Source of the DNA: Gossypium raimondii
Lineage: Eukaryota > Streptophyta > Magnoliopsida > Malvales > Malvaceae
Assembly (NCBI RefSeq): GCF_025698545.1
Contig: NC_068567.1
Location: forward strand, 57,045,371 to 57,109,370
Direction of reading: 5' to 3'
Length of the DNA: 64,000 bases
Shown here: piece after piece, positions 1-12,097 of the stretch
Numbering within the stretch: position 1 is the first letter of the stretch
How the letters are laid out: the number at the start of each line of letters is the position of its first letter
The notes under the pieces: generated by a model
Told to the model about the DNA's origin: nothing
Seen by the model: only the letters and a program-made list of their open reading frames with translations
Databases searched by the model: none
Translations under genes and position numbers: made by a program

Positions 1-1471
1 TTATGCTCTTTAATCTATGTATATACATGCCTATTTATTTATGCACATGTCTATATTTTCTTAATATATATACAAATATAAATTTATCCTTTTATTACTT
101 ATGTACATATTTACGGATTTATGTACCTTTCTAATATATTGCATTTTATACCTTATATTATTTATATACCTTTATATACATATATATCATGTCTTATATA
201 TATCTTTTATACACCTTTTAATTTTCATATACATATATTTATACCTTTATATATACATATATATACGTATACATATATCTTTTTGTATTTTATTACTTTC
301 ACTTATTTATCTATTCATTCATATTGTCATTATATTAAATGTTTCTTTCTTATCTGCTTATATATTCGTTATTCGACATGTTATTAATTCGCTTTTTTCT
401 TGTTTTATTACTTTTCAGATACGTTACATTATCGTATATATTATTGTTTCGCATGCGTATCCAATGTAATTTGTTTTCGCATTTTTTTCATCTTACTTTA
501 TTCAATATATCAAAACCTGTTTTTTTCGTATTTCGATATTCGAAGAATCGTACCCTAACTTACGGGGTTTCGATTTTCTCGATAAATCTAAATACGCGAA
601 TCATTTCAAACAAAGTTTTTAAATGCACTTAGGAATTAAAGAAAGATCGTGTTCTAACTCATGGGACATGATCTCTTTCCTAAACCCTAGATAACCAAAT
701 ATCTTTAAAAAATAAATAAATTTCAGCATTCATTCGCGCATCGAGAATTCAAGACATTGTGTCCTAACTTACGGGATGTGATTCTTTTTTCTCGATCAAC
801 GTGAATATGCCCTTTTTTCTTTTCAAATAGTTTTTGTATTTCGATAAAAGATCGTATTTTAAATCTCTTCAAAGTTTTCAATCTTTCGACACTAAGACAT
901 TAATTAATCGACTAGGTACCAAATTTGGGCGTTACGAGGGTGCTAATCCTTCCTCGTATGTAACCGACTCCCGAACCTGTTTTTCTAAATTTCGTGGACC
1001 AAAAATCGTTGTTTTAATAAAATCAAATCGTTTATTAAAACAACCACTTTTCAGGTGATCCAATCACACCTCATCAAAAATGATTGGTGGCGACTCCCAC
1101 ATTCGATTTCATTTTTTTAACAACCCAAGTCGACCCCGTTTTTATCAAAAAATGGTGTCAACAATCGTATTTTTAATTATTCAAAGTTTTCAATTCTCGA
1201 CATCAAGACATTAGCTAATCAACTAGGTACCAATTTTTGGGTGTTATGAGGGTGCTAATCCTTCCTCGTACGTAACCGACTCCCGAACCCGTTTTCTGAA
1301 TTTTGTGGACCAAAATCGTTGTTTTAATAAAATCAAATCGTTTATTAAAAACAACTACTTTTCAAGGTGATCCGATCACACCTTATCAAAAAGGATTGGT
1401 GGCGACTCCCGTTTTCATTTTCATTTTCAAAATCCAAGTCGACCCCGTTTCATCAAAAAATGGTGTCAACA
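1..1471 (+). mobile_element. Ty3/Gypsy (Tat/Ogre-like) LTR, 3' part
   Basis: This is the 3' portion of a long LTR; its 5' end lies before the window. It shares with the LTRs at 7046-9345 and 15178-17842 an AT-rich TATA-repeat section (1-460), spaced CCTAACTTACGGG-type motifs (about 550, 655, 755), the phrase GGGTGCTAATCCTTCCTCGT (about 938 and 1250), a GGTGATCCGATCACACC palindrome and a TGGCGACTCC decamer. It ends in GTCAACA at 1471. The last ~310 bp occur twice in tandem (about 849-1162 and 1163-1471). The next base begins in-frame Copia RNase H sequence, so this LTR probably inserted into a Copia element. Short ORFs in 1-632 are low-complexity AT and are not called genes. Confidence 0.8.
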
Positions 1472-1849
1472 GCTGGTTCTTCAAATCATGCAGAAATAAT
1501 TGCAATGCATGAGGCAAGTTGAGAGTCTGTTTGGCTAAAGTTATTAACCCAACGTATCCAGAAGGTATGTAATTTGCCTTTACAGGAAAAGATGCCAACT
1601 ATCTTATACGAAGATAATGCAGCGTGTATAGCTCAATTGAAGGGTGGCTATGTCAAAGGTGACAGAACGAAACATATTTCACCAAAATTTTTCTTCACCC
1701 ATGATCTTGAGAAAAGAGGTGATATAAATGTTCAACAAATTCGTTCTAGTGAGAATTGAGCAGATCTTTTTACTAAGGCATTGCCAACTTCAACATTTGA
1801 AAGACTACTACACAAGATTGGAATGCGTCGACTCAAAGATGTAATGTAA
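1472..1849 (+). pseudogene. Copia RNase H/polyprotein C-terminus (fragment)
   Basis: C-terminal end of a Ty1/Copia polyprotein in a single frame from the LTR boundary. Visible RNase H landmarks are HAEIIAMHEAS, ILYEDNAACIAQL, the KGDRTKHISPKFFFTHDL block and the terminal ADLFTKALPTSTFE. In-frame stops lie at 1520-1522 and 1757-1759; the natural stop is 1847-1849. The start is cut off by the Gypsy LTR, so the fragment cannot make a functional protein. Family identity is secure; the Copia lineage is not assigned. Confidence 0.85.
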
Positions 1850-2065
1850 TGCTGCCATCAGGCGGTGTTTAAAAATAAGTTCTACTCTTTTCTTTTAATT
1901 AAGGTTTTGTCCCATTGAGTTTTCCTAGTAAAGGTTTTTAACGAGGCAGCTTGTAATAGAAGATTGTGTACTCTTTTTCCTTCATTAGGTTTTTTATCCC
2001 ACAAGGTTTTTCCTAATAAAGTTTTAACAAGGCAAATTATCTACCAATGGACATCCAATGGGGAG

Positions 2066-2300
2066 TGTTATGAATATCATATTAAGTGGATGTCCATCAT
2101 TATAAAGATAAAGTTTTGATATACTTTAAATTCTAATAGTTATTAGAATTAGATATCTATTTCTTTTATACTTCTTATACCTATAAATAAAGACTCTAAT
2201 GAAGCATTGTAATCATCCATTTTGATCAATAAAGTTCATTTTCATTGCTTTCATATTTTCTTTGTTCTTTATTCTCTCCATCTCTCTTTATTTTATAACA
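2066..2300 (+). mobile_element. Copia 3' LTR (235 bp)
   Basis: Follows a purine-rich tract (CCAATGGGGAG, ending 2065). It starts TGTTATGAATATC and ends TTTTATAACA, giving perfect 6-bp inverted termini (TGTTAT/ATAACA). The length suits short Copia LTRs. It is the 3' LTR of the fragment at 1472-1849. The 850-2065 part between coding stop and tract is Copia 3' untranslated sequence with the repeated TTTTCCTA(G/A)TAAAG phrase. Confidence 0.75.
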
Positions 2301-2403
2301 AGAAACATATTATTTCTATAATTATATAGATCTTTATTTCTAAAATTAAAAAATCAATAAAAATATTTAAAAGTTTATTCCTAAAATTGAAATTAAAAAA
2401 ATA

Positions 2404-2505
2404 TTTTTTATAATTACGAAAAGGAATGAGGTTCCTTAGAATTGAACCCAAGCTCTCATACTTAAAACATAATACTCTTGTCATTAAGCTAAAAGATTAT
2501 TGGCA
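2404..2505 (-). mobile_element. Possible tRNA-derived SINE fragment
   Basis: On the minus strand it reads like a tRNA-derived SINE: an A-box-like TTTTAGCTTAATGAC followed about 35 bp later by a B-box-like GGGTTCAATTC. No clear tail or target duplication was found. A decayed tRNA-like segment of another kind is possible. Confidence 0.35.
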
Positions 2506-3219
2506 ATTAAATTAAAATTATCTATATAATATATATTTTTACTTTTTGAATCATCAATTTTATATATTATAATAATTTTATCTTTGAATTTTCTATAATT
2601 AAATTAGAAATCATATGCATAATATTACAAATATATTATCTTTTAAAAACTTAAATATATATTTTAAGTTGTTTATATCTTTTAAAATTATTTCATTAAT
2701 AATTTTAATTAATATGTAGTTATTTAAATAAAATAATTTTATAAAACACATGGGATAGAAAATTAATTACTTAAAATAAAACAATTCTAATAAAATGAGT
2801 TTAAAAACAAAATTGAATTCAACCATGAGATCATCTTTGATCTTTCTCCAACTCATCTTTCTTAGAAATAAGTGATATAGAATAAAGTCGACAAAGAATT
2901 TTATATAAGTTTTATATATAAAATTGGGAGGTCACTCTCAAAATTTTCTTTTTCTCCCTAAACAAGTCGTCTTCTTATGTTTTATGTTTGGACTTTTATG
3001 TTTGGACTATCAATAATTTCTGTCAGACGACGTCATTGATATTGATCCATGTTTGTTCTTATAGGGACTTTGATTAAAAAACTGAAATTTTTATCTTATT
3101 CTAGAAATATTTGAATAAAAAAATCCTCCAATTTTCTTCCTCTCCGCCTTATTATAAATTACTTATTGATTATTAGGAAAAATGAGATCTCACGAAAACT
3201 AGGAGAAAGGCCGAATGCA
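2506..3219 (+). promoter_or_regulatory. 5' flank of OMT copy 1
   Basis: AT-rich DNA. From about 2900 it matches the flank of copy 3 (30600-30948): TATATATAAAATTGGGAGGTC, then ACGTCATTGATATTG, GGGACTTTGATTAAA and TCTTCCTCTCCGCCTTA. TATATATAAAA near 2916 could be a TATA box, but no start site can be fixed. Nothing else supportable is seen in 2506-2900. Confidence 0.4.
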
Positions 3220-4699
3220 ATGGAAAGAATAGAATTAGATGAAGCAATGCTACAAGGGCAAGCAGAGATATGGCGTTACCTGTACAGCTTCGCAGATTCC
3301 ATGGCGCTTAAGTCTGCCGTGGAGCTCCGCATAGCTGACATAATACACTCTAATGGTGGCCCCGCCACTTTGTCGCAAATAGCCTCATGCATTAATGACA
3401 GCTTTACTTCGCCAAATATCACCGCCCTTGCTCGCATAATGAGATTGCTTGTTCGCAAAAAGATTTTCACTATCCACCCTCCTTCAGACGGTGGAGATCC
3501 CTTGTACGACTTAACTCACTCATCGAGATGGCTTCTATATGACTCGGAGCAAACCCTGGTGCCCATGGTACTAATGGAGAACCATCCATGGCAAATGGCT
3601 CCTTGGCACTACTTCAGTCAGTGCGTGAGAGAAGGTGGCATTGCCTTCAAGAAAGCTCATGGGTGTGAGACATGGGATTTAGCATCGAGGAATCCTGATT
3701 TCAACAAGCTTTTTAATGATGGCCTGGCTTGTACATCCAAGTTCATTACCAGTGCAATCCTGTCAGGTTACAAACAAGGGTTCAACTCCATTGGATCGTT
3801 GGTTGATGTAGGAGGTGGGACGGAGGCTTAATATCAGAGATCGTCAAAGTATATCCACACATTAAAGGTGTTAACTTTGATTTGCCGCATGTTGTCTCTA
3901 CGGCACCGGCATACAATGGGGTCTCCCATATTGGTGGTGACATGTTTCATGCCATTCCAAATACCGATGCAATCATTATGAAGGTACTTACTTAAATCAT
4001 GAATTTAAATTTGTTTTTCATGGAGAATAGCATCAAGAAAATTTTTACAAAAATTGTAACTGCAGAAACACGATTATTGTTTTTATCTCTTGTAATTGTG
4101 AGAGTGAAAATACACAACTCAAGGTATAAAAATCAAAGTAGTCCAATTCTAGTAAAAATGCCATAGAGATTTTTGTATAATAGACTACATAATTTTTAAC
4201 TTTGTACCTTTAAAAAAGGCTTTACATGAACATTACCCTCAACACAAATAAAATTAAACTTAGACCATAAAACAGTAAAAGATTTTTATAATAATTGAAA
4301 TGATTTGTTAATCTTATAAGGTGAAGATAATTAAAATCGTCTGCATTTTTTTTGAATAATCTCATTGTAGGTTCTGATTATATCTGCTCTTGTTGATATA
4401 ATGCTTAGAATTACCTACAACCCCTCCCCACCCATAAATAAGAGAATAATGCGCTTCAACTTACTTAAACCTACGTCCTCATGCATTGATAATAACCAGA
4501 ATGTTCTATAATTAATTTAAAATATGACTAAGATGTCATATTCGCATAAGTTATTGTATGTCATTTAGCTATGAAAAAAAGCTTGAGATAGGGCCCGCTT
4601 TTTTAAAGAATTTTGAAAAATAAAATTTATAAAAATTGTATAGGATCAAGCTTAAATTTTAAATAATTGTGAGTCAATATTTGAATTAATTTTTTAAAT

Positions 4700-5045
4700 G
4701 GGAGAATATTTGATGTATTGTGAGTATATGAATTTTATTAATAATACAACATATCATTATTAAATAAAATAAAAATAATAAAAGGTCTATAAATAAATAT
4801 TAATAATTTTATTTAAATATAATTAAAAGTAAATAATTATAAATAAATGTTAAAATCCTAAGCTCAGAACTCAATTGTTATTAGCATTTATTTATAATAA
4901 TTATAATTAAGTAATATTAATTATATTTAAATAAAATTATTATTTATAGTTCTTTCTATTATTTTTATTTTATTTAATGATAAAATATCATATTATTTAT
5001 TGATGATGCATGAGACTCATGCATTAACGGTATATTAAATATTAT
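4700..5045. repeat. MITE-like inverted repeat in OMT1 intron
   Basis: Two arms (about 4700-4850 and 4880-5045) are near reverse complements around a centre near AAGCTCAGAACTC. Shared blocks include ATTAAATAAAATAAAAATAAT and ATTTTATTTAAATATAATTA on one side and their complements on the other. No coding capacity. A related, partly deleted copy lies at the same intron position in OMT copy 3. Confidence 0.6.
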
Positions 5046-5404
5046 TTATTTTTAAAATACAAATAAACATGCAAATCGACAACTTTAAATAAATAATATA
5101 AAATTGAAATAATTAATTAATAAAATATAATTATTTTAAGGAATATTAAAAATATATAATTTGTAATTAAATAATAAAATAACATTTTAATATTTTTCCT
5201 AAGCAACTAAAAATAAATTCCAAAACTAGTAGTGAGTTACCATCACCGATGTCTTGATTTAAATACATTTTTTAAATAAAAAATTAATAGAAATGTCGGA
5301 TTGAATATGAATTTTAAATTACATGACACTTCATCTCTCTAAATTACAAAATTTTAAAATAAAATAATGTCTAAAATAGTATATAAATTGAAAGAAAAAA
5401 TGTT

Positions 5405-6178
5405 ATTGGTGGAATGCAGTTGACCGCTATAACAACATTTTACTATAATGTTCAAGTTTCCATCAAAATCGATAATTTCTATAACAACAACAATCACAGC
5501 TAGAAGAGCATTTTTATTAAATTAATTTTTATAACAACATATTACTTAAAATTTTAAGTAAAATTATAACTATTTCATATAAATAAGCTTATTGATTATA
5601 ATTCATTGAATACAAAAGATCTTAACTAAATTATTATTTTAATAAAATGTTTAAATTTCGGATGAAAAATTTATTAATCATATTTTATTAAATAAAATAA
5701 TATTTAATGAGTGGAATTAAATATATGAATTCAATAAACTATTAAGTTTCCTAATTAATTAAATATTCTAATATTAATTTGGAACATCATAAACTTATAA
5801 ATCAATTAGGTGAATTTAATAACTCATGATAAATTAATTAATTTAAATTGATAGCTTATATTAATTAATTGAACTTGTTGATTGATGAACTTCATAATTA
5901 ATCATGTGGAAGAATATAAAATAAAAGATGCATAAAATAATAATGCATGCATTTGCTATACATCTTTTAATTTTTGTTGATTTGATCCTCACTTTCCTTT
6001 TAAATATAATTCTCACTTTTTTATTTGATAGAAATTCATTATATGAATTCTATTGTAGGTTTACAACAATTATCTTTTTATAACAATATATTATAAGTAT
6101 ATAACAACCACCTCTTTATAACAAACAAAACCTTGACGGAAAAACAGGGTTGTTATAGAGAAGGTTGAATGTAGTATA
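5405..6178. repeat. Candidate non-autonomous DNA element with TIRs
   Basis: The left end (CAGTTGACCGCTATAACAAC near 5417) resembles the reverse complement of the right end (CATTCAACCTTCTCTATAAC near 6150-6172), with several TATAACAAC phrases between. Non-coding and AT-rich. Exact ends and target duplication were not resolved; the start of a similar element is visible near 32865 in OMT copy 3. Confidence 0.35.
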
Positions 6179-6999
6179 GATATAGATATGTTTGGTTCAA
6201 ACTGATGTTTAAACCAATGAATTTTGTTTAAACAATGAGAGATTATAAATTCATAGGGACAAATTTCGATTACTTGAAAGATTTAAATAAAGAAAATAAT
6301 TTTGTTTAATAAAAAAAAAGAAACCAGACATGACAGGAGGCCACAAGGTGAGGAAAGTTCCATAAAAAAGGGAAAAATATAATGCTATATCCATAAGGGT
6401 TTTTTTTTTCTAGGTGATTTTTAATATAATTACTTTTAGGTTGCAAATCATATATTTTGTTAGTTACCAGAATCAACTTAATAGTAGTAGAAGATTAATA
6501 TCATGCCATGGAATTTTAATTAAGCTTCAGCACTATTTAGAATGGTTAACAACATATTTTAAGTAATATTAATTATAAGAAAATAACTAGATATTAATTT
6601 TTTGTATGTTTTTTATTTGCAGTGGATATTGCATGATTGGACTGACGAGGAATGCATAAAAATATTAAGGAATTGTAAGAAAGCAATACCAAGAGAGAAT
6701 GGAAAAGTGATAATTGTTGAAATAATTTTGAAAGAAGATGGAAGTGGAGTGTTTGATGATATTGGATTTGTGATGGACCTCGTAATGTTTGCACATACCA
6801 ATGGTAAGGAGAGAACAGAGGCGGAATGGAAGAAAATCTTGGAAGGCGGAGGTTTTTCTCACTACAAAATCATTAACATCCCTGCATTGGTTTCCATCAT
6901 AGAGGCGTATCCTGATGCTCAGTAGCTTTTTAGCATAATGCCAGTGGTGGGGATTTAATTTCCTATTTTATGAATCTTCTTTTATTTCATTTAGGCGTC

Positions 7000-7005
7000 A
7001 ATAAA
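7000..7005 (+). promoter_or_regulatory. Poly(A) signal AATAAA of OMT copy 1
   Basis: AATAAA 75 bp after the stop, followed by a TGT-rich stretch (TGTATGTGATTGTG). Well placed as a plant near-upstream polyadenylation element. Confidence 0.45.
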
Positions 7006-7045
7006 TGTATGTGATTGTGTTATTCTCTCTTTTCTTATTCTCTGT

Positions 7046-9345
7046 TGTAATGGGTCAATTTTATTTTGCCCAAAATAAAATAATAATAAATAAAATAAAA
7101 TATTAAAGTCCAATAAAAAATAACAGTCCATTTACAATATGCCCCAAATAAGAAAAACTCTAACCCAAAGTTACAAGCCTAATAGCCAAAACATGTTTTC
7201 AGAAACAAAAACCCTAACCCTAGCCTGCGCGCGGCCGCCTCCACCTCGCCAGTGGTCTCATCGCCCGTAGTCTGCCATCGTCAACCACCACCTGCAAGGA
7301 CAGAAACCAAACACGCAACAGAGGTAAGAACAGTGGAAAAATAGATAAAAATAATAGTGTAATCTGGCTATAAAAAAGCCTGAAAACCAATTGTAAAAGG
7401 GGTCCTTTTTTTTTAAAAAAAAAGAGAAATCGAATACGAAAAAAAGGCAATCGAAATACAAAATCGAAAAACTTTATAAGGTGATTTTTTATTTTTCTTT
7501 TTCGAATCTATTATTATATATATATATAATAAAGTAAAAAAACTTACATGAGATAAATCATCGCCGCCGTCATCTCCGGTCCTTTTCCACCGAGATGAAG
7601 GCCTCATCGAGAAAGCCAAAACCTTTCGGTTTCTTTTCCCTCGACCGAGTGTCAATTAGATTTTGAGGATTTAAACCCCAAATCTGGGTTCTATTCAAAA
7701 AAAGGGGCGCCGAAAAAAAGGGTCTTTTAGGTTTTTAGACAATAGGGAACAGCGAAGCCATCGCCGGCGACCAGTGGCTGTTGCGGCGGAGGCTCGCCGA
7801 CGCCAGGGCCTGAGATGGGGAGGCTTGGAGAGAAAAAAAAAAGAGGTTTTTAGATTATTTTTTTAACTGGGATTTGAAATGAAATTTTTTCTTTTCTTTT
7901 GCTTATATAAGCCCCCAAAATGGAGTCGTTTTACACCGAACCGATTCGACCCGACCCAACAGGATTCGTGTGTTTTTGCTTAAAGGGGATATTTACAACT
8001 TTAGTCCTTTCGCCTTTTGAGTTGTTTTAATTTTAATCCTAATTTCGCTATTCTTACTTTTTAGAAATTTCCCCATTCAATTTTATCCCGCTTTCAATTA
8101 AGTCCTCAGTTCGCTGATCTCCTGGAGAAAGGACGCGTGTCCTGGGGGTTGGGATAATTTCACATTTAGTCCCTGTGTGTTTTCGTGCTTTTCATTTTAG
8201 TCTTTATTTACTTATTTTATCATAATTTATACTTTTAACTTCATTTTCATTTTGATTCAGTCCTTGGTTTATTTAATTTCAATTTTTCATGAAAGTTTTT
8301 ATTTATTTATTTATTTATTTATTTATGTATTTATTTATTCATTGATTCCTTTATTCGTTTTGTATTTAAAGTTCATAGTGTTCTTTATATTTTATTTTGC
8401 ACATTTTGTTCTTCTTCTTATTATTATTCTCATTATTATTATTGTTATTATTTATTTATTTTAATTTTAAAATTTTAAAATTATTTTTAATTAGTATTAG
8501 AATTAGTAATTTTAATATGATTATTGTCATTGTTAATTGGTGTTTTATTATTATAATTATATCATTGTCATTAACTAGTATGGTATTTTTAATTTTTTCG
8601 TACATCATCGTTTCATTATTATGCGTTTCCTTTTATTTTATTTTGTTATAACAATGCCACGAGTTATGTTTAAATGTACTTACACGTTTTTATACTATGC
8701 CCGAATAAGTCAAATACACATTATTTTAAATATTGCATTTGTTTTTGCACGAGGCACAAAAAAGGAAATTTTTTAAATCAAAGTAATGTTCATTATTTTG
8801 GAATTAGAAAAGTCGTGTTCTTAACTTACGAAATATGGCTTCTTTCTAAAACTGAGATAGTTGAATATTTACTTTAAAATAAAATAAAAACAAGATTTAA
8901 GTGATGATTAAATGACGTTCATTTTTGTTCTCGATGATCTAAGGCATTGTGTCCTAACTTACGAGACATGATCCTTTCTTCTCAATTAACTTGAAATAAG
9001 CCCTTTTTCGTGAAAATTAATTTAGTTATGTAATGTGATCTTAATAAAGGATCGTATTTTAAAATCTTTTCAAATTTTCAATTTTCGACACTAAAGACAT
9101 CAAGTAATCAATTAGGTACCAATTTTGGGCGTAACGAGGGTGCTAATCATTCCAGTTGTGTAACCGACTCCCAAACCCGTTTTCTGGATTTTTGTAGACA
9201 GACAAATATTATTTTAATAAATCAAACCTCTTATTAAAACGATCAAATTACGAGGTGACCCGATCACACCTCCTAAAAGTGATTGGTGGCGACTCCCATT
9301 TTCATTTTAAAATTAAAAGTCGATTTCAAAAAAAAGGTTTCGATA
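7046..9345 (+). repeat. Element B left LTR (2300 bp)
   Basis: Contains a GC-rich section (about 7220-7300 and 7560-7830), then TTGCTTATATAAGCCCCC with a TATA box at 7904-7910, which puts the start of transcription near 7935. An ATTT microsatellite lies at about 8299-8340. Downstream are two CCTAACTTACG motifs (about 8820, 8955), the palindrome near 9256 and the TGGCGACTCC decamer at 9287-9296. ORFs at 8252-8651 are low-complexity U/A sequence in the LTR and are not genes. Confidence 0.8.
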
Positions 9346-9348
9346 GCT

Positions 9349-9366
9349 TGGTGAATCCACTGGGGA
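9349..9366 (+). other. Element B primer-binding site (mutated)
   Basis: TGGTGAATCCACTGGGGA begins three bases after the left LTR and differs at two positions from the site in element C at 17846-17863. Consistent with a tRNA-Arg primer; the two changes would weaken priming. Confidence 0.65.
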
Positions 9367-11160
9367 TAAAAAAAAAAGTCAAGCCGTGAGATGATATGTT
9401 TGCTCTATGGGTTCGAGTTTCTTCATTGATAATTTGATTTAAATTTACAATCCCTTCATTACATTTCATCCTTCATTTTTGTGGTCTTCATCATGTTGTT
9501 ACACAATGATACGTTTGCTCTATAAGTTTGAGTCTCTTCGTATATTTCCGCATATTGCATTGCATAATCGTTCGATTTTGCCATTCTTAAATGAGAGTGT
9601 GAAGCTATTCCTTTATGAGGTCTTCACCTTCGTATAGGATAGTGGATTGCTTTCGAGATACATCATTACCTATGTTTTCGTGAGATTTCCATCTCCATAT
9701 AGCCATAGGGAAATGTATTCCCCTGAACTGAAGTCGGCACATATGAACCTATAATGGGTAAAAATAGAGGAATTTGTTGGTTCAAGTACCTTTACTTTAG
9801 AACCGAACCGCATATAATAAGCCTTAAGAGCCTACCATAAGTAAAACCATATCGAACCTCTAGTGGTCACCTGATTAGGTGCTCTACTTATTATTTCTTG
9901 CTTTGAATTCTAGATATGCATGAAATGTATTGACTTGGTTCGTTTTTTTTTTTTGCTATGATTGCATTGATTTTCATCTTTAAAAAAAAGTGTTGATTTT
10001 TGTTCGGTTGCTAAATAGAGAGCTTGTCATAGAAAAAGGGTTTCTTGGTAAAGTGGAAGACAACATGTCAGTGCGAATATGGTCCAAGAAAAGGCAACAA
10101 GAGAAAGGTGACAGCCTGTGAGAGGGGTAGGTCAGAAATATGGACCACGTTATGAGTGAAGCTTTGTCCGAGTACAAGAAGTAGCTGACCACTTATAGAC
10201 CCTAGCCGTTCAAAGCCTGAAATATGAATCGAACTCGAATCGGGGCTGAGAATTAGCTTTGTTTCTTGGGAAAGTTAAGGTTTTGAGTGTGAAGGCGAAG
10301 TCGTATATGTATCCGTTTTATGTAAAGAAACTTGTTTTTTAATAAAGTTGTTCTAATGGAATTGAACTAGGATTAACACCGTTTTCCATGCATCTTTTCC
10401 TTTCATTAACATTACATTTCATTGTATGCAATTAGTTTCATGAAATCCAAAAGTACGTCAAGTTCAGAACTCTAGTACAGAGCCTAATGGATAACAAAGA
10501 GTTGGGCTTCTTTGAAAATATCGAGGGTTTGGAAAGGGAACTAAAAAATACCTATCAAGAATTTTTTCTTACGTCCTTGGGAGTGTTCTGAACAACTGGA
10601 CTATAGAGGAGATCCCCGTAGTTTTTAGGACTATTTCAGAGTAATGTTCAAAACACACTTATTGCTCTAAGCTTGGGAGCAATAAGCATCATTTTCTGAA
10701 AAAGGCATATGTCCAGTATTTTTATTTCAATAAAATACATCTTTGTGTCTCATTTTGGAAAAAATTATTCTTTCAATTTCATTCATACTCATACAACACA
10801 GATAATTATTCTTAGTTTCATTTGTTCTTTGGGTCTTCCTTTATTCCTATAATAGGTCTGCATATATCAATGATATGAGCAACATTGATACTAACTCAGA
10901 ATCTTCTTTTAAGCAAGATATGTGTCTAGAGGAACCTTAAGAGTTTGAAGATGATCGATATTGTAACCTATCTCCTGATTTTTTAAGGATGGTAGAAAAA
11001 GAGGAGAAACAGATTCTACCTCACAAATATTTAGTAGAAATTGTGAGCTTAAGAGACGAATAAGAAAAGAAAGAGGTGAAGATCGGAGCTTGCATCATCG
11101 CATAAACAAAGTGAGACCTCATTGAGTTACTCCAAGAATTCAAAGATGTCTTCGCATGGT
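9367..11160 (+). other. Element B leader and gag remnant
   Basis: Leader and gag region without a usable reading frame. Stretches at 9590-9860 and 10010-10100 match the same zone of element C (17980-18320 and 18450-18520), for example GGTCTTCACC and AAATGTATTCCCCT. Stop codons are scattered. No independent gene is seen here; a minus-strand ORF at 9980-10192 is a chance frame. Confidence 0.55.
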
Positions 11161-12097
11161 CATACATGCCTGGGCTAAGTACTGATATCGTTGTACACTG
11201 GCTCCCCATAAAAGAAAAATGTAAGCCTATTTAATAAAAACTCCGAAAGATGAGGCCTGACGTCTTGTTAAAAATAATAATAAAAAAGAGGTCAAGAAGC
11301 AATTTAACATTGGTTTCCTACAAGTGGTTAAATATTCAGAGTGGGTAGCTAATATAGTCCCCGTCCCTACGAAAGATGGGAAAGTACGAACGTGTGTAGA
11401 CTATATGGATTTAAACAAAGCCAGCCCAAAGGACAATTTCTCGTTGCTTCAAATCGACACCTTAGTGGACAAAAAGGCAGGTTATTCACTATTCTCCTTT
11501 ATGGATGGCTTCTCCAGATACAACCAGATTAAGATGCATCCTGAAGATATGGAAAAGACCACATTCATAACCGTCTGAGGAACATTTTGCTATAAAGTGA
11601 CACCATTCGGATTGAAAAATACGGAAGCGACATATCAAAGAGCCATGATAACTTTGTTTCATGATATGATGCACAAAGAAGTTAATGTTTATGTCGACGA
11701 TATGATTGTGGAATCTAGCAAAATGTACCTTCGGGGCTAGTTCAGGAAAATTGCTAGGTTTTGTAGTCAGCGAAAAGGGGATCGAAATCGACCCAAACAA
11801 AGTCAATGCTATACAGGAGTTGCCTCCGGTGCGCACTCAAAAGGAGATTTGGGGTTTCTTAAGGAGATTAAATTACATCATCCGGTTCATTTCATAATTA
11901 ACCAAGAAATGCGACCCCATATTCCGTCTCTTTAAGAAACACAATCCAGGTGTATAGAATGAAGAATGCCAAAAGACTTTCGACAAGGCCAAACATTACT
12001 AGTCCAATGCCCCTGTGCTAATGCCACCTAGCCTAGATAAGCCGTTGGTACTGTACTTGGCAGTATTTTGGAATTCCATGGGATGCGTGCTTGGCCA
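11161..12097 (+). pseudogene. Element B reverse transcriptase/RNase H remnant
   Basis: Gypsy pol. Visible blocks in order: VKYSEWVANIVPVPTKDGK, VDYMDLNKASPKDNF, FMDGFSRYNQIKMHPED, the catalytic YVDDMI (about 11690-11707), then after a gap KCTFGASSGKLLGFVVSEKG and LPPVRTQKEIWGFLRRLNY, and RNase H start PPSLDKPLVLYLAVF. About 40 residues normally following YVDDMIV are missing at about 11720, with a frame change; stops occur at 11576-11578 and 11895-11897 among others. The sequence breaks off at GCVLGQ where it meets LTR sequence. Non-functional. Confidence 0.85.

Larger units (their letters stand above)
3220..6925 (+). pseudogene. O-methyltransferase copy 1 (frameshifted)
   Basis: SAM-dependent plant O-methyltransferase of the caffeate/isoflavone OMT type. 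Exon 1 is 3220-3983 and exon 2 is 6623-6925, split by a 2.6-kb intron (AAG|GTACTT donor, TTTGCAG|TGG acceptor), the same phase-0 site as copy 4. The start is ATG 3220 (MERIELDEA), as in copy 3; an upstream in-frame ATG at 3166 has no counterpart in copies 2 or 4. Exon 1 is 764 nt against 765 in copy 3: one T is missing after 3821 inside the glycine-rich SAM motif (LVDVGGGTG), giving a stop at 3829-3831. The rest of exon 1 and all of exon 2 (HDW, KVIIVE, GKERTE) remain open. A single sequencing error would restore a normal gene, so pseudogene status rests on that base. Confidence 0.8.

Noticed and set aside
1..632. Overlapping plus-strand ORFs up to 122 codons
   Set aside because: Low-complexity TATA-rich LTR sequence; residues are almost all I, Y, F, L; no domain.
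8252..8651. Membrane-protein-like ORFs
   Set aside because: ATTT microsatellite and T-rich LTR DNA; repeated as 12473-12808 in the right LTR with different frame ends.
9980..10192. 70-codon minus ORF
   Set aside because: Lies antisense to the retroelement leader/gag zone; no recognised content.
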